In this document: piece after piece, positions 8,423 to 18,376 of the stretch | Layout: each line of letters begins with the position of its first letter | Numbering within the stretch: position 1 is the stretch's first letter | Assembly (NCBI GenBank): GCA_963754535.1 | Contig: CAVWGG010000004.1 | Location: forward strand, 124,001 to 188,000 | Source of the DNA: RPQJ01 sp963754535 | Lineage (GTDB): Bacteria; Pseudomonadota; Gammaproteobacteria; Steroidobacterales; Steroidobacteraceae | Reading direction: 5' to 3' | Length of the DNA stretch: 64,000 nt | Position numbers and translations under genes: made by a program | The notes under the pieces: model-generated | The model's input: the letters and a program-made list of their open reading frames with translations, nothing else | Databases searched by the model: none | What the model was told of the DNA's origin: nothing

Positions 8423-9016
8423 TCACGCCGCGATCTTGCCCGGCCGGTCGACGCCAAGCTTGGCGCGCAGGTATTCCATGAACGCACGGGATTTTGCCGG
8501 CAGCCAGCGGACCGGTGCGCCGCCCGGCTCCAGCGGCGCGTACGGCAGCAGCAGCATCAGTCCGACGTACACGAGGACCATGGCGCCGCCCGTGCCGAAC
8601 AGCAGCAGGACGGAAATCACCCGCAGCAGCGTTACGTCCAGTCGGAAATGGCGCGCCAGCCCCAGGCATACGCCGCTGATCACGGCGCCTTGACTGACCT
8701 GCTGCAATGACCGCAGCGTCGCCTCGTGCGTCGACGCCGCCGATGCGGGTCCATCGCCCGGCGCCTGCACCGACCCGATCTCCTCGAGGGCGGGCGCCAG
8801 TTCCGCGAGTGTCACCACGGTTTGCTCCGGACGCAGGCGACGCGTGCACTGGTCAGCTACGGCCTGCTCGAGGTCCGCGAGGATCTCCTGCGGGTCCGGA
8901 TCACCCTCCAGCAGGCTCGTCGACTCGGCGAGGTACTGTTCCAGTCGCGCATGCGCCGCGTCGTCGAACTGGAGGACGCTGCGATTGAGACGGACGGTGG
9001 TGGCAATGCGTTGCAT
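8423..9016 (-). CDS. PspC-domain membrane protein
   Basis: 197 residues in two parts. The N-terminal 75 residues are soluble and acidic (LEGDPDPQEILADLEQAVADQ), resembling the small helical module often fused to PspC in proteobacteria. From about residue 105 a PspC domain follows: QGAVISGVCLGLARHFRLD, then two hydrophobic segments (VISVLLLFGTGGAMVLVYVGLMLLLPYAP). PspC proteins take part in envelope-stress sensing. It starts 3 bases after the padR stop, so padR and this gene form an operon probably repressed by PadR. A padR-pspC pair without pspA or pspF nearby suggests a stand-alone envelope-stress unit, which is inference. Confidence 0.85.
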   Translation of the reverse strand: MQRIATTVRLNRSVLQFDDAAHARLEQYLAESTSLLEGDPDPQEILADLEQAVADQCTRRLRPEQTVVTLAELAPALEEIGSVQAPGDGPASAASTHEATLRSLQQVSQGAVISGVCLGLARHFRLDVTLLRVISVLLLFGTGGAMVLVYVGLMLLLPYAPLEPGGAPVRWLPAKSRAFMEYLRAKLGVDRPGKIAA

Positions 9017-9019
9017 GGT

Positions 9020-9343
9020 TCAGTGTCCGAAGTTCGCGATCGTGCGGTTGATCAGGTTCCAGTAGTCGTCGAGCGCCGCGAGCTGTGCGCGACCGGTGTC
9101 GGTGAGCCGGTAGTACTTGCGCGGTGGTCCCACGTCCGATTCCCTCCACTCGTACCGCACCAGGTCCTCGCGCCGCAGCTTGCTGAGCAGGGGATAGAGC
9201 GTGCCTTCCTGCGTGGCGAATTCCGTGCCGGCGAGCTCGCGCAGGATATCCGGCACATACATGCTCTTCGCGCCCACGATCTTCAACACCAGGAACTCGA
9301 GGAGTCCCTTGCGGATCGGAGCCAGCTTGGATTCGGCAGCCAT
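9020..9343 (-). CDS. PadR-family transcriptional regulator
   Basis: 107 residues, the size of the compact PadR subfamily-2 regulators: a winged helix (GLLEFLVLKIVGAKSMYVPDI, then TQEGTLYPLLSKLRREDLV, then the wing around PPRKYYRLTDTGRAQ) and a short C-terminal dimer helix. TEGTLYP-like and RKYYRLT motifs are the family hallmark. It is first in an operon with the pspC-domain gene. The upstream region (9355-9403) has two AACAGTAC-centred sites, one a perfect palindrome over the predicted -10 box, so autorepression is likely. The effector is unknown. Confidence 0.92.
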   Translation of the reverse strand: MAAESKLAPIRKGLLEFLVLKIVGAKSMYVPDILRELAGTEFATQEGTLYPLLSKLRREDLVRYEWRESDVGPPRKYYRLTDTGRAQLAALDDYWNLINRTIANFGH

Positions 9344-9354
9344 AGTTTTACTAG

Positions 9355-9403
9355 AACAGTACCTTGTCTAATAACAGTACCTGTTTCAGCAATACCCTGT
9401 CAA
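9355..9403 (-). promoter_or_regulatory. padR promoter with two candidate operator sites
   Basis: Read on the minus strand, TTGACA (9398-9403) is followed 18 bases later by TACTGT (9374-9379), a plausible sigma-70 promoter. The perfect 13-base palindrome AACAGTACCTGTT (9373-9385) covers the -10 box, and a second direct copy of AACAGTACC lies at 9355-9363, exactly 18 bases away. This arrangement fits two PadR dimers repressing the padR-pspC operon. Confidence 0.6.
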
Positions 9404-9446
9404 CAACTCCGGCTTGCCGGGCTGTTGGTGCACCCTGGGGATAGCG

Positions 9447-11393
<1,947 letters not shown>

Positions 11394-11485
11394 TGTCTTG
11401 GTCGTTCCACCTGTGTCCGGTGTTCAGGCCGGAAAAAAGAGGCGCGCACGATAGTCACTGTGGGGGCTGACGTAAACAGAAATCT

Positions 11486-11519
11486 GGGGAAAGGGGTTAG
11501 GGGATAGGGGTTAGTCGGA
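11486..11519 (+). repeat. G-quadruplex 7-base repeat, left arm of an inverted pair
   Basis: Four runs of GGGG separated by AAA, TTA and ATA, followed by TTAGTCGGA. It can fold as a parallel G-quadruplex. The same units recur inverted at 11583-11616, with about 63 bases between the arms, so the two could also pair into a long hairpin. It lies upstream of speA and downstream of the sulfurtransferase gene. Confidence 0.75.
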
Positions 11520-11582
11520 ATGCGCAGCTCCGCGTCTGAAGTCCAGATGCGTGCAGCCAGACTGCCAGACCACTGCTACTAC

Positions 11583-11616
11583 TCCGACTAACCCCTAACC
11601 CCTATCCCCTAACCCC
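11583..11616 (-). repeat. G-quadruplex 7-base repeat, right arm of an inverted pair
   Basis: On the minus strand this reads four GGGG runs with TTA, ATA and TTA loops, then TTAGTCGGA; it has one more repeat unit than the left arm. The last codons and the TAG stop of the sulfurtransferase gene lie inside it. Confidence 0.75.
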
Positions 11617-12466
11617 TTCCTCGCGCCACCGGGCGCGAGGGGTCCCGCGACCACTCGCTCCAGCTGCCTGGGTACAGACGCGCTCCGGGCAGGCCGGCGT
11701 GCTCCATCGCGAGCAGCAAGTGGCAGGCGGTGACACCCGATCCGCACATCGTGATCGTGTCGGTTGGAGCGACCGGACCGAGGGTTTGCGAGAACGCGCT
11801 GGCCAGTTCGGCGGGCGGCAGAAACCGGCCGTCCGCAGCGACGACACCCGACGACGGGTGGTTGAGCGCGCCGGGAACGTGGCCCGCAACCGGGTCGATC
11901 GGCTCGACTTCGCCGCGATAACGCTCCGCGGCGCGGGCATCGAGCACCCGGCGCTGCGGATCGAGCGCAGCGGCCTGCGTCGTATCGGCATCGACACAGG
12001 CGCCCGCATCGGGACGAGCTGCGAAGCCGCCCGCCGGGCGCGTCGGGGCCGGATCCGTCGTCGTCGGCAGGCCGAGCTGCAACCAGCGCCGCAGTCCGCC
12101 ATCCATGACGGCGACGTGTCGATGACCGAGCCATTTCGCCGTCATCCACCAGAAACGCGACGCCCACATGCCGGTGGCGTCGTCATACGCAAGCAGCAGC
12201 GAGTCGTCGTCGACACCCCAGCGCCGCAGCCGCGCCGCGAAGTCCTGCGGATCGGGCAGGGGATGCCGGCCGCTCTGCAGCGACGTCGGCCCCGCGAGGT
12301 CATGATGCAGGTCGGCGTGGATGGCGCCCGGCAGATGGCCGCGCAGGTAGGCCTCACGCCCAGCGTCGGGACGCGCCAGTTCGTAACGGCAGTCGAAAAC
12401 CAGCAGGCGCGAATCTCCGAGCCGCTCGGCGACCTGTTCCGCGCTCACCAGTGTTTGCCATGCCAT
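11609..12466 (-). CDS. sseA: 3-mercaptopyruvate / thiosulfate sulfurtransferase (tandem rhodanese)
   Basis: 285 residues from the ATG at 12466, chosen because GAGGAAG precedes it and the protein then opens with the family start AWQTLVSAEQVAERL. Two rhodanese domains are present; the first is catalytically inactive (no Cys in its loop), the second carries CGSGVTAC. That loop is the form found in mercaptopyruvate sulfurtransferases such as SseA, whereas thiosulfate-specific enzymes usually have CRKGVT. It moves sulfane sulfur from mercaptopyruvate to cyanide or thiols. The last residues and the TAG stop come from the G-rich repeat arm at 11583-11616, so the natural C-terminus was replaced or extended by repeat sequence. 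The start is divergent from the GST gene. Confidence 0.9.
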   Translation of the reverse strand: MAWQTLVSAEQVAERLGDSRLLVFDCRYELARPDAGREAYLRGHLPGAIHADLHHDLAGPTSLQSGRHPLPDPQDFAARLRRWGVDDDSLLLAYDDATGMWASRFWWMTAKWLGHRHVAVMDGGLRRWLQLGLPTTTDPAPTRPAGGFAARPDAGACVDADTTQAAALDPQRRVLDARAAERYRGEVEPIDPVAGHVPGALNHPSSGVVAADGRFLPPAELASAFSQTLGPVAPTDTITMCGSGVTACHLLLAMEHAGLPGARLYPGSWSEWSRDPSRPVARGRG

Positions 12467-12536
12467 CGTCGCTTCCTCCATGGCTGCCAGTACAATCCGG
12501 ATGAACCTGCGCCGCAAGGGGCGCGGCGGAGGATTC

Positions 12537-13214
12537 ATGGCCATCGAAATCTACTGGGGCAGCGGCAGCCCGTACTCCTGGCGCGTGCTGCTCGCGCTCG
12601 AGTACAAGCGACTCGCCTACGACTCGCACCTGCTGCAGTTCTCGAAGCAGGAGCACAAGTCGCCGCAGATGCTGCGGATGAATCCGCGTGGCCGCGTGCC
12701 CGTGCTGAAGGACGGCGACTACGTCGTGTTCGAATCGCTGGCCTGCCTGCTTTACCTCGACCGCAAATACCCCGAGTACCCGCTCTTCGGCACGTCGGCC
12801 GAGGAGGCCGGGACGATCATGCGCGTCATCTGCGAGTACCAGGCGTACGCCGAACAGCACGTGACGCAGATCGTGTCAGCGGTGTTCCTGGACCAGCTCG
12901 ACCAGCAGGCCGAGGAAATCACCAAGGCGATGCACATCGTCGGGGGCGAGGCGCGCACCATCGAGGGGCGGCTGAGCAAGTCGGACTGGCTCGTCGGAGA
13001 GCAGCCGTCGGCGGCCGACCTGACGGTCTTCCCGGGCATCATGCTGCTGCGCCGTGCCATGGAAAAGCGCGAGGCCGGGGACCTCCGGTCGCGCTTCCTG
13101 CCGATGGAATCGACCTATCCGGCGATCGCCCGCTGGATCGGGCGCATGGAACAGATGCCGGGGTATGAGCGGTCCTATCCGCCGCACTGGCGCGACCTGG
13201 CCAACCGGAGCTGA
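12537..13214 (+). CDS. Glutathione S-transferase family protein
   Basis: 225 residues from the ATG at 12537, which has a GGAGGA site four bases upstream; a longer frame starting at 12480 overlaps the divergent promoter and is not used. The N-terminal thioredoxin-like domain shows IYWGSGSPYSWRVLLALEYK (active-site Ser region), NPRGRVPVLKDGD with the conserved cis-Pro, and FESLACLLYLDRKYP for gamma-glutamyl binding. The C-terminal helical domain has the N-capping box SAADLTVFP. The substrate is unknown. It is transcribed away from the sulfurtransferase gene, with only 70 bases between the two starts, so they share a regulatory region. Confidence 0.9.
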   Translation: MAIEIYWGSGSPYSWRVLLALEYKRLAYDSHLLQFSKQEHKSPQMLRMNPRGRVPVLKDGDYVVFESLACLLYLDRKYPEYPLFGTSAEEAGTIMRVICEYQAYAEQHVTQIVSAVFLDQLDQQAEEITKAMHIVGGEARTIEGRLSKSDWLVGEQPSAADLTVFPGIMLLRRAMEKREAGDLRSRFLPMESTYPAIARWIGRMEQMPGYERSYPPHWRDLANRS

Positions 13215-13317
13215 CCCCGTGGCAGGGCGGTGCATCCGGCCCCGGGAGGTTTCACGGTAAACTAGACCGCTAGCCGCCCGTGCGGGCCGGCCAAACAGGA
13301 TTCCCGATAGAAAAATC

Positions 13318-14736
13318 ATGACCAGTTATCCCGTTCACGTCGTCTTCCCCGGCCGCCTGATCTTCGTTGGCTTCGGCAGCATCGGCCAGGGCGTCTTGCC
13401 GCTGATCCTGCGCCACGTCGGCATCCAGGCAGACCAGATCACGATCGTCACGGCCGACGAGGCCGGCGAGAAGATCGCGCAGGAATATGGCGTGCGTTTC
13501 GTGAAGCACGCGCTGACGCGCCAGAACTTCAAGAACGTGCTCGACCCGATCGTGGGTCGCGGGGACTTCCTGCTGAACCTGTCGGTCGACGTGTCGTCGC
13601 TCGCGCTGATCAAGTTCTGCTGGGAAAAGGGCTCGCTCTACCTCGACACCTGCATCGAGCCGTGGCCCGGTGGCTACACCGATCCCACGGTCTCGCCCGC
13701 GCGCCGCACCAATTATGCGCTGCGCGAAGAAGCGCTGACGCTCAAGGACTCGAAGCAGCGCGCGCCGACGGCAGTGCTCACGCACGGCGCCAACCCGGGC
13801 CTCGTCTCGCACCTGACGAAACAGGCGCTGCTCAACATCGCCGCGGACACGGGTGTCGAAACGGTCGAGCCGGCCACGCGTGCCGACTGGGCGGCGCTCG
13901 CGCACAAGTTGGGCGTGAAGGTCATTCACATCGCCGAGCGCGACACCCAGGTGGGCAACCGGCCGAAGGAGCCGAACGAGTTCGTCAACACCTGGTCGGT
14001 GGACGGGTTCGTCGGCGAAGGCTGCCAGCCCGCGGAGCTCGGCTGGGGCTCGCATGAAAAGAACTGGCCGCGCGACGGCAAGAAGCACGACTTCGGCCGC
14101 GGCAGCGCCATCTACCTGATGCAGCCCGGCGCGGCGACGCGCGTGCGCACCTGGACGCCGATGGCCGGCCCGTTCCACGGTTTCCTGATCACGCACGGCG
14201 AGGCCATCTCGATCGCCGACTACCTCACCGTGAAGAAGGGTGAGCAGGTCGTGTATCGACCGACGGTGCATTACGCCTATCACCCGAGCGATGCCGCGGT
14301 GCTGTCCGTGCACGAGCTCGCCGGTCGCAACTGGCGCATGCAGGACAGCAAGCGAATCATGATGGACGACATCGTGAAGGGCGTGGACGAGCTCGGCGTG
14401 CTGCTCGCGGGCCACAAGAAGAACGCGTACTGGTACGGCTCGCAGCTCTCCGTGCAGGAAGCCCGCCAGCTCGCGCCGCACAACAGCGCGACGTCGCTGC
14501 AGGTCACGGTCTCGGCGATGGCGGGCCTGATCTGGGCGATCGAGAACCCGAACAGCGGCATCGTCGAACCCGACGACATCGACTACAAGCGCATCCTGGA
14601 AATCTGCCGGCCTTACCTTGGCCTGGTGGTGGGCGAGTACTCCGAGTGGCACCCGCTGGTCGATCGCGGCCGGATGTTCCCCGAAGACCTCGACGAAACG
14701 GATCCCTGGCAGTTCAAGAACGTGCGCGTGGTGTGA
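13318..14736 (+). CDS. hss: Homospermidine synthase
   Basis: 472 residues, close to the length of the bacterial NAD+-dependent homospermidine synthases (about 475). The enzyme joins two putrescine units, or putrescine and spermidine, into homospermidine. Visible are the Rossmann start RLIFVGFGSIGQGVLPLI, the LDTCIEPWPGGY segment, LTHGANPGLVSH, the long insert with GWGSHEKNWP and FGRGSAIYLMQPG, and the active-site region HPSDAAVLSVHE. The product replaces spermidine in many alpha- and gammaproteobacteria. Together with speA nearby it gives an arginine-agmatine-putrescine-homospermidine route, apart from the agmatine-to-putrescine steps, which are not in this window. The GFA-family gene starts 2 bases after its stop. 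Confidence 0.95.
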   Translation: MTSYPVHVVFPGRLIFVGFGSIGQGVLPLILRHVGIQADQITIVTADEAGEKIAQEYGVRFVKHALTRQNFKNVLDPIVGRGDFLLNLSVDVSSLALIKFCWEKGSLYLDTCIEPWPGGYTDPTVSPARRTNYALREEALTLKDSKQRAPTAVLTHGANPGLVSHLTKQALLNIAADTGVETVEPATRADWAALAHKLGVKVIHIAERDTQVGNRPKEPNEFVNTWSVDGFVGEGCQPAELGWGSHEKNWPRDGKKHDFGRGSAIYLMQPGAATRVRTWTPMAGPFHGFLITHGEAISIADYLTVKKGEQVVYRPTVHYAYHPSDAAVLSVHELAGRNWRMQDSKRIMMDDIVKGVDELGVLLAGHKKNAYWYGSQLSVQEARQLAPHNSATSLQVTVSAMAGLIWAIENPNSGIVEPDDIDYKRILEICRPYLGLVVGEYSEWHPLVDRGRMFPEDLDETDPWQFKNVRVV

Positions 14737-14738
14737 CC

Positions 14739-15155
14739 ATGCCCGGTGGTGAGGGCGGCTGCCTCTGCGGCGCGATCCGTTATCGCTTCGCGCTGCCGCC
14801 GCTCTGGGTGGCGCATTGCCACTGCACGATGTGCCGACGGGCCCAGGGCGCCGGCTTCGTCACGTGGGTCGGCACCAACGGCGAGGATTTCGAACTCGTT
14901 GGTGATGCGGGACGGCTGCGCACCTACCGTTCATCGCCCGAGGCGACGCGCAGCTTCTGCGGTCGCTGCGGTACGCCGCTCTTCTTCGAATCGACCCGCT
15001 GGCCGGGTGAGCTGCACATCACGCTGGGCAGCGTCGACCCGCCGCTCACCGCGCAGCTGCAGCCACAGGCACACGTGCACTGGGCGGAGCACGTGCCGTG
15101 GATCGGCGAGATCCAGGACGGCCTGCCGCGTCACGAGGCGTCCGGTTCCTCGTAA
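14739..15155 (+). CDS. GFA-family zinc protein (glutathione-dependent formaldehyde-activating enzyme-like)
   Basis: 138 residues from the ATG at 14739, two bases after the homospermidine synthase stop, so probably co-transcribed. It has the family zinc ligands: GGCLCGAIRY (CxC), HCHCTMCRRAQG (CxCxxC) and FCGRCGTPLFF (CxxC), enough for two zinc sites. Family members were named for formaldehyde-glutathione adduct formation, but most have other or unknown roles, so the name should be taken loosely. Its last 25 bases overlap the convergent greB 3' end. Confidence 0.85.
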   Translation: MPGGEGGCLCGAIRYRFALPPLWVAHCHCTMCRRAQGAGFVTWVGTNGEDFELVGDAGRLRTYRSSPEATRSFCGRCGTPLFFESTRWPGELHITLGSVDPPLTAQLQPQAHVHWAEHVPWIGEIQDGLPRHEASGSS

Positions 15156-15643
15156 CGGATGCCGACGACGACGTAAGAACGCCGTCCGCCCGGAATCTCG
15201 ATCGTGACTTCGTCGTCGACGCGCTTGCCCATCAATGCGCGCGCGAGCGGCGAATCCATGCTGACGTAACGTCGCGCCGGATCGAGCTCGTCGGGCCCGA
15301 CGATGCGAAACTCGGTTTCAGTGCCGTTGTCGTCTTCCACCTGCACCCACGCGCCGAAGTAGATCCGGCCGCGGTCGTCCGGTGGCCGCGTCACGACGAT
15401 CATTCCCTCGAGCCGCTTGCGCAGGAAACGCACCCGGCGGTCGATTTCGCGCAGCTGCCGCTTGCCATAGATGTATTCCGCGTTCTCGGAGCGGTCACCC
15501 TGCGCCGCTGCTTCCTGCACGGCCTTGGTGACCTGCGGGCGCAGGACGCGCCACAGCTCGTCGAGTTCGGCACGCAGCCGGCGCTCGCCCTCGGCGGTCG
15601 AATACCTGGAGCCTGGCGTGGTGGGAATTCGGTAGCGGGTCAT
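15131..15643 (-). CDS. greB: Transcript cleavage factor GreB
   Basis: 170 residues. The N-terminal coiled-coil has the family start (RYRIPTTPGSRYSTAEG, then GDRSENAEYIYGKRQLREID), with the acidic D-x-x-x-E pair at the tip that reaches into the RNA polymerase secondary channel. The second half is the FKBP-like domain (FGAWVQVEDDNGTE, RRYVSMDSPLARALMGKRVDDEV). The KRQLREIDRRVRFLRKRLE signature and lack of the GreA-type basic patch favour GreB over GreA. It rescues backtracked polymerase by RNA cleavage. It is convergent and overlapping with the GFA gene. Confidence 0.92.
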   Translation of the reverse strand: MTRYRIPTTPGSRYSTAEGERRLRAELDELWRVLRPQVTKAVQEAAAQGDRSENAEYIYGKRQLREIDRRVRFLRKRLEGMIVVTRPPDDRGRIYFGAWVQVEDDNGTETEFRIVGPDELDPARRYVSMDSPLARALMGKRVDDEVTIEIPGGRRSYVVVGIRYEEPDAS

Positions 15644-15727
15644 GTTTTCAGCAGGCAGGCGCTGGGCGCCGGAATAGTGTGCACGTGGTCACGGAAAAGA
15701 CCGGGTCCTGACAGTAGCTTGCCGTCC

Positions 15728-15925
15728 ATGGCCATCAAGTTCTATGCGCATTTCCTGGTCGAGCAGCCGCAGCCGCGGGGGCTCGAGGAATTCCGCGGCG
15801 TCGTCGAACTGGACAGCCAGCCGCGCCCCAACAAGGGCATGAACGAAGCGACCCGGATCATCGCGCGCAACTTCGGCCGCTCGCAGCAGGACGTCAAGGT
15901 CCTGCAGTGGGCAAGGCTGCATTGA
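15728..15925 (+). CDS. Small hypothetical protein
   Basis: 65 residues from the ATG at 15728. The sequence (MAIKFYAHFLVEQ at the start, NEATRIIARNFGRSQQDVK near the end) looks like a folded alpha/beta protein with balanced charge. It is followed by an excellent intrinsic terminator at 15992-16021, which supports its being a real short transcription unit between greB and the amidohydrolase gene. I do not recognise the family and propose no function. Confidence 0.6.
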   Translation: MAIKFYAHFLVEQPQPRGLEEFRGVVELDSQPRPNKGMNEATRIIARNFGRSQQDVKVLQWARLH

Positions 15926-15991
15926 GCCTCACGCTGCAACGGTTCCCCTGGCGGACTTTTCCCTTCCCTTCGACCAAAGTCCGCCGACTCC

Positions 15992-16021
15992 AGCCCCGGG
16001 CCCAAAACCCGGGGCTTTTTT
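15992..16021 (+). terminator. Intrinsic terminator after the small hypothetical gene
   Basis: Nine-base perfect GC stem (AGCCCCGGG with CCCGGGGCT), seven-base loop, then six T residues. It is the clearest Rho-independent terminator in the window. Confidence 0.9.
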
Positions 16022-16152
16022 CTTGCCGGACGCCGGCTTTGTCACGCGCGAATCGGCGCGTTCAACACTTCCCGTTATGATCCGTGCTGGCCTGACCTTG
16101 GCGTCGCTGCCCAGGTTCACGCACAGCATCGAGGTTCGTTCGGAGGCTGGAC

Positions 16153-17862
16153 ATGCAAGCGCGCATCGCTGGTGCCGTCATCGCCTGGTGTTGCCTGTTC
16201 ACCGGCGGTACGGCGCATGCCGGGCAGGCGGACACCGTCTTCCTGAACGGAGCCGTCTACACCGTCGACGCGACCCACCCGACCGCTGCCGCGGTGGCGA
16301 TTGCGCAAGGACGCATCGTCTACGTCGGCGCCGACGCCGCCGCGCGGAAATACGTCGGCAGCAAGACTCGCGTCATCGACCTGCAGGGCCGCACGCTGCT
16401 GCCTGGTTTCCAGGATTCGCACCTGCATCCGGGCCTGGCGCCGAACCCCGACACCACGCTCGACCTGGGCGGGCTGAAGACGCGCGAGGAAATTCTCGGG
16501 CGCATCCGCGCGTTTGCGCTGGCCCATCCGGGCAAGCTGTGGATCGTCGGCACCGGCTGGGCCGAGTCCGCGTTCCTGCCGAGCGGCCAGCCCACGCGCG
16601 AGATGCTCGATGCCGCCGTGCCCGATCGACCCGTGTTCCTGACCAATAACTCGCAGCACATGGGATGGGCAAGCTCGCGCGCGCTGGCCCAATCCGGCAT
16701 CGTGCCGACCACGCCCGACCCGCCGAACGGCCGCATCGAGCGGGACGCAGCCGGTCTCCCCACCGGCGTCGTGCAGGAAGCAGCCATGGACGTCGTGCGG
16801 AACGCCATCCCGCCGCTGTCCACGGCTGAGATTGCGGATGACCTGACGGCAGCGTTCAACGACCTGAAGCGCAATGGCATCACGGCCTTCGTCGACGCCG
16901 CTGCACGCCCGCCGGTAGTGCAGGCCTATGCGGCGCTGGCGCACGCTGGCCGCATCGACCAGCGTGCGCACATCTGCCAGTACTACGACCCTGCGCTGGA
17001 CGATGAGCTGCAGGTGCGCGACCTGTTGAGCCGCCGCAAGGACTTCGTCGGCACCTCCGTCGATGCCGGCTGCGTGAAGATCGTGCTCGACGGCGCGTAC
17101 GGCTCGCACACGGTCGCGCTGCTGGAACCCTACAGCGACGAGCCGGAGAGGTTCGGCCACGGCCAGCTTTTCCTCGCTCCCGGGCGTCTCGAGCGTGTCG
17201 TCGTCCGGCTCGACGCCGAGGGCTTCCAGGTCCACGTGCACGCGCTTGGCGACGGAGCGGTGCGCGCGTCGCTCGATGCGTTTGCGGCAGCCCGCCGCGT
17301 GAACGGCGTGCGCGACTCGCGCCACACGCTGGCCCACCTCGCGCTGATCGACGCTGCCGACCTGCCGCGCTTCAAGGCGCTCGGCGTGGTCGCGAACATG
17401 TCGCCGCTCTGGAATCGCGGCGATCCGTGGGAGACCGTGTTTGCGCCGAAGATGTTCGGCTCACAGCGCAGCGCGCAGATGTACCTGACGCGCTCGCTGC
17501 TCGACTCGGGGGCCACGCTCGTCTGGGGCTCGGACTGGCCGGTGACCGGCGTGGATCCACTGGACGGCATCGAGACCGCAGTCACGCGGCGCTATCCGGG
17601 GGGCAGGAACTCGGAAGGTGTCGCAGATTCGTCATGGCTTCCGGCTCAGCGCGTGACGTTGCCGGAAGCCGTGGCGGCGTACACGGCGTCGGGCGCGTAC
17701 CTGCTCCATGACGAAGCCGAGCGCGGCACGATCGCCGTCGGCAAGCTTGCCGACCTCGTCGTGCTGAGCCGCAACCTGTTCGCCGCCGATCCGCTGGCCA
17801 TCCACACCATCGAGGTCGACATGACCCTCGTCGGCGGCCAGGTCGTGTTCGAACGACGCTAG
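16153..17862 (+). CDS. YtcJ-like amidohydrolase, exported
   Basis: 569 residues with a signal peptide (MQARIAGAVIAWCCLFTGGTAHA) ahead of the mature ADTVFLNGAVYTVD. It is a metal-dependent amidohydrolase of the amidohydrolase_3 class: DLQGRTLLPGFQDSHLHPG carries the HxH pair, VHVHALGDGAV and HTLAHLALID the later histidines, and WGSDWPVTGVDPL the catalytic Asp. The C-terminal GKLADLVVLSRNLF is typical of this family. Substrates of YtcJ-like proteins are mostly unknown; relatives hydrolyse N-formyl or cyclic amides. A periplasmic location is inferred from the signal. Its stop overlaps the convergent DUF2721 gene by four bases. Confidence 0.9.
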   Translation: MQARIAGAVIAWCCLFTGGTAHAGQADTVFLNGAVYTVDATHPTAAAVAIAQGRIVYVGADAAARKYVGSKTRVIDLQGRTLLPGFQDSHLHPGLAPNPDTTLDLGGLKTREEILGRIRAFALAHPGKLWIVGTGWAESAFLPSGQPTREMLDAAVPDRPVFLTNNSQHMGWASSRALAQSGIVPTTPDPPNGRIERDAAGLPTGVVQEAAMDVVRNAIPPLSTAEIADDLTAAFNDLKRNGITAFVDAAARPPVVQAYAALAHAGRIDQRAHICQYYDPALDDELQVRDLLSRRKDFVGTSVDAGCVKIVLDGAYGSHTVALLEPYSDEPERFGHGQLFLAPGRLERVVVRLDAEGFQVHVHALGDGAVRASLDAFAAARRVNGVRDSRHTLAHLALIDAADLPRFKALGVVANMSPLWNRGDPWETVFAPKMFGSQRSAQMYLTRSLLDSGATLVWGSDWPVTGVDPLDGIETAVTRRYPGGRNSEGVADSSWLPAQRVTLPEAVAAYTASGAYLLHDEAERGTIAVGKLADLVVLSRNLFAADPLAIHTIEVDMTLVGGQVVFERR

Positions 17863-18296
17863 ACGTCCCCGATCCTGAGCACCGCGATAGCGAGCCGCAC
17901 CTCGATCAGGAAACTCACGAACGCTGCAACCAGTGCGGCCATCGCGAGCACGAACAGGAATGCGAGCGGCGGCGCCAGGTTCAGCGGGATGAACGTGCTC
18001 GAGAACAGCAGCGCGATCACGATCGCCACCAGCAGCGCCGCGACGGTGCCGAGCGTGACTGCCGTGTTGATGTAGCGGGCGCGCTTGGACAGGGCTTGCA
18101 ACTGGCCGCGAATGCGTTCCACGTCGCGCGCGTCGGGCAGTCGCAGCTGCTGCTCCATGTTGCGCGCACGGTCGACGATCCGGGCCAGGCGGCTGATCAG
18201 CACGCCCAGGAACACCCAGATACCGGACAGCAGGAATACGGGCGCGAGCGCGAGCTGGATCGCGTGGGCGATGTCGACGACCTTGATTCCATCCAT
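17859..18296 (-). CDS. DUF2721 family membrane protein
   Basis: 145 residues with three hydrophobic segments: about 10-35 (IQLALAPVFLLSGIWVFLGVLIS), 77-98 (AVTLGTVAALLVAIVIALLF) and 103-128 (LAPPLAFLFVLAMAALVAAFVSFL). A positively charged cytoplasmic loop (RLARIVDRARNMEQQL) with conserved R-I-V-D-R lies between the first two. This pattern and length match DUF2721, whose role is unknown. It is convergent with the amidohydrolase gene and divergent from the methyltransferase gene at 18377. Confidence 0.85.
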   Translation of the reverse strand: MDGIKVVDIAHAIQLALAPVFLLSGIWVFLGVLISRLARIVDRARNMEQQLRLPDARDVERIRGQLQALSKRARYINTAVTLGTVAALLVAIVIALLFSSTFIPLNLAPPLAFLFVLAMAALVAAFVSFLIEVRLAIAVLRIGDV

Positions 18297-18376
18297 GGCA
18301 ACGTTCTCGCGGGGGATGCGCGAATTGTATGCGCACGCGCGTTGCAGCGTACGGGAGCCTCCCGCACCATCGCTGC

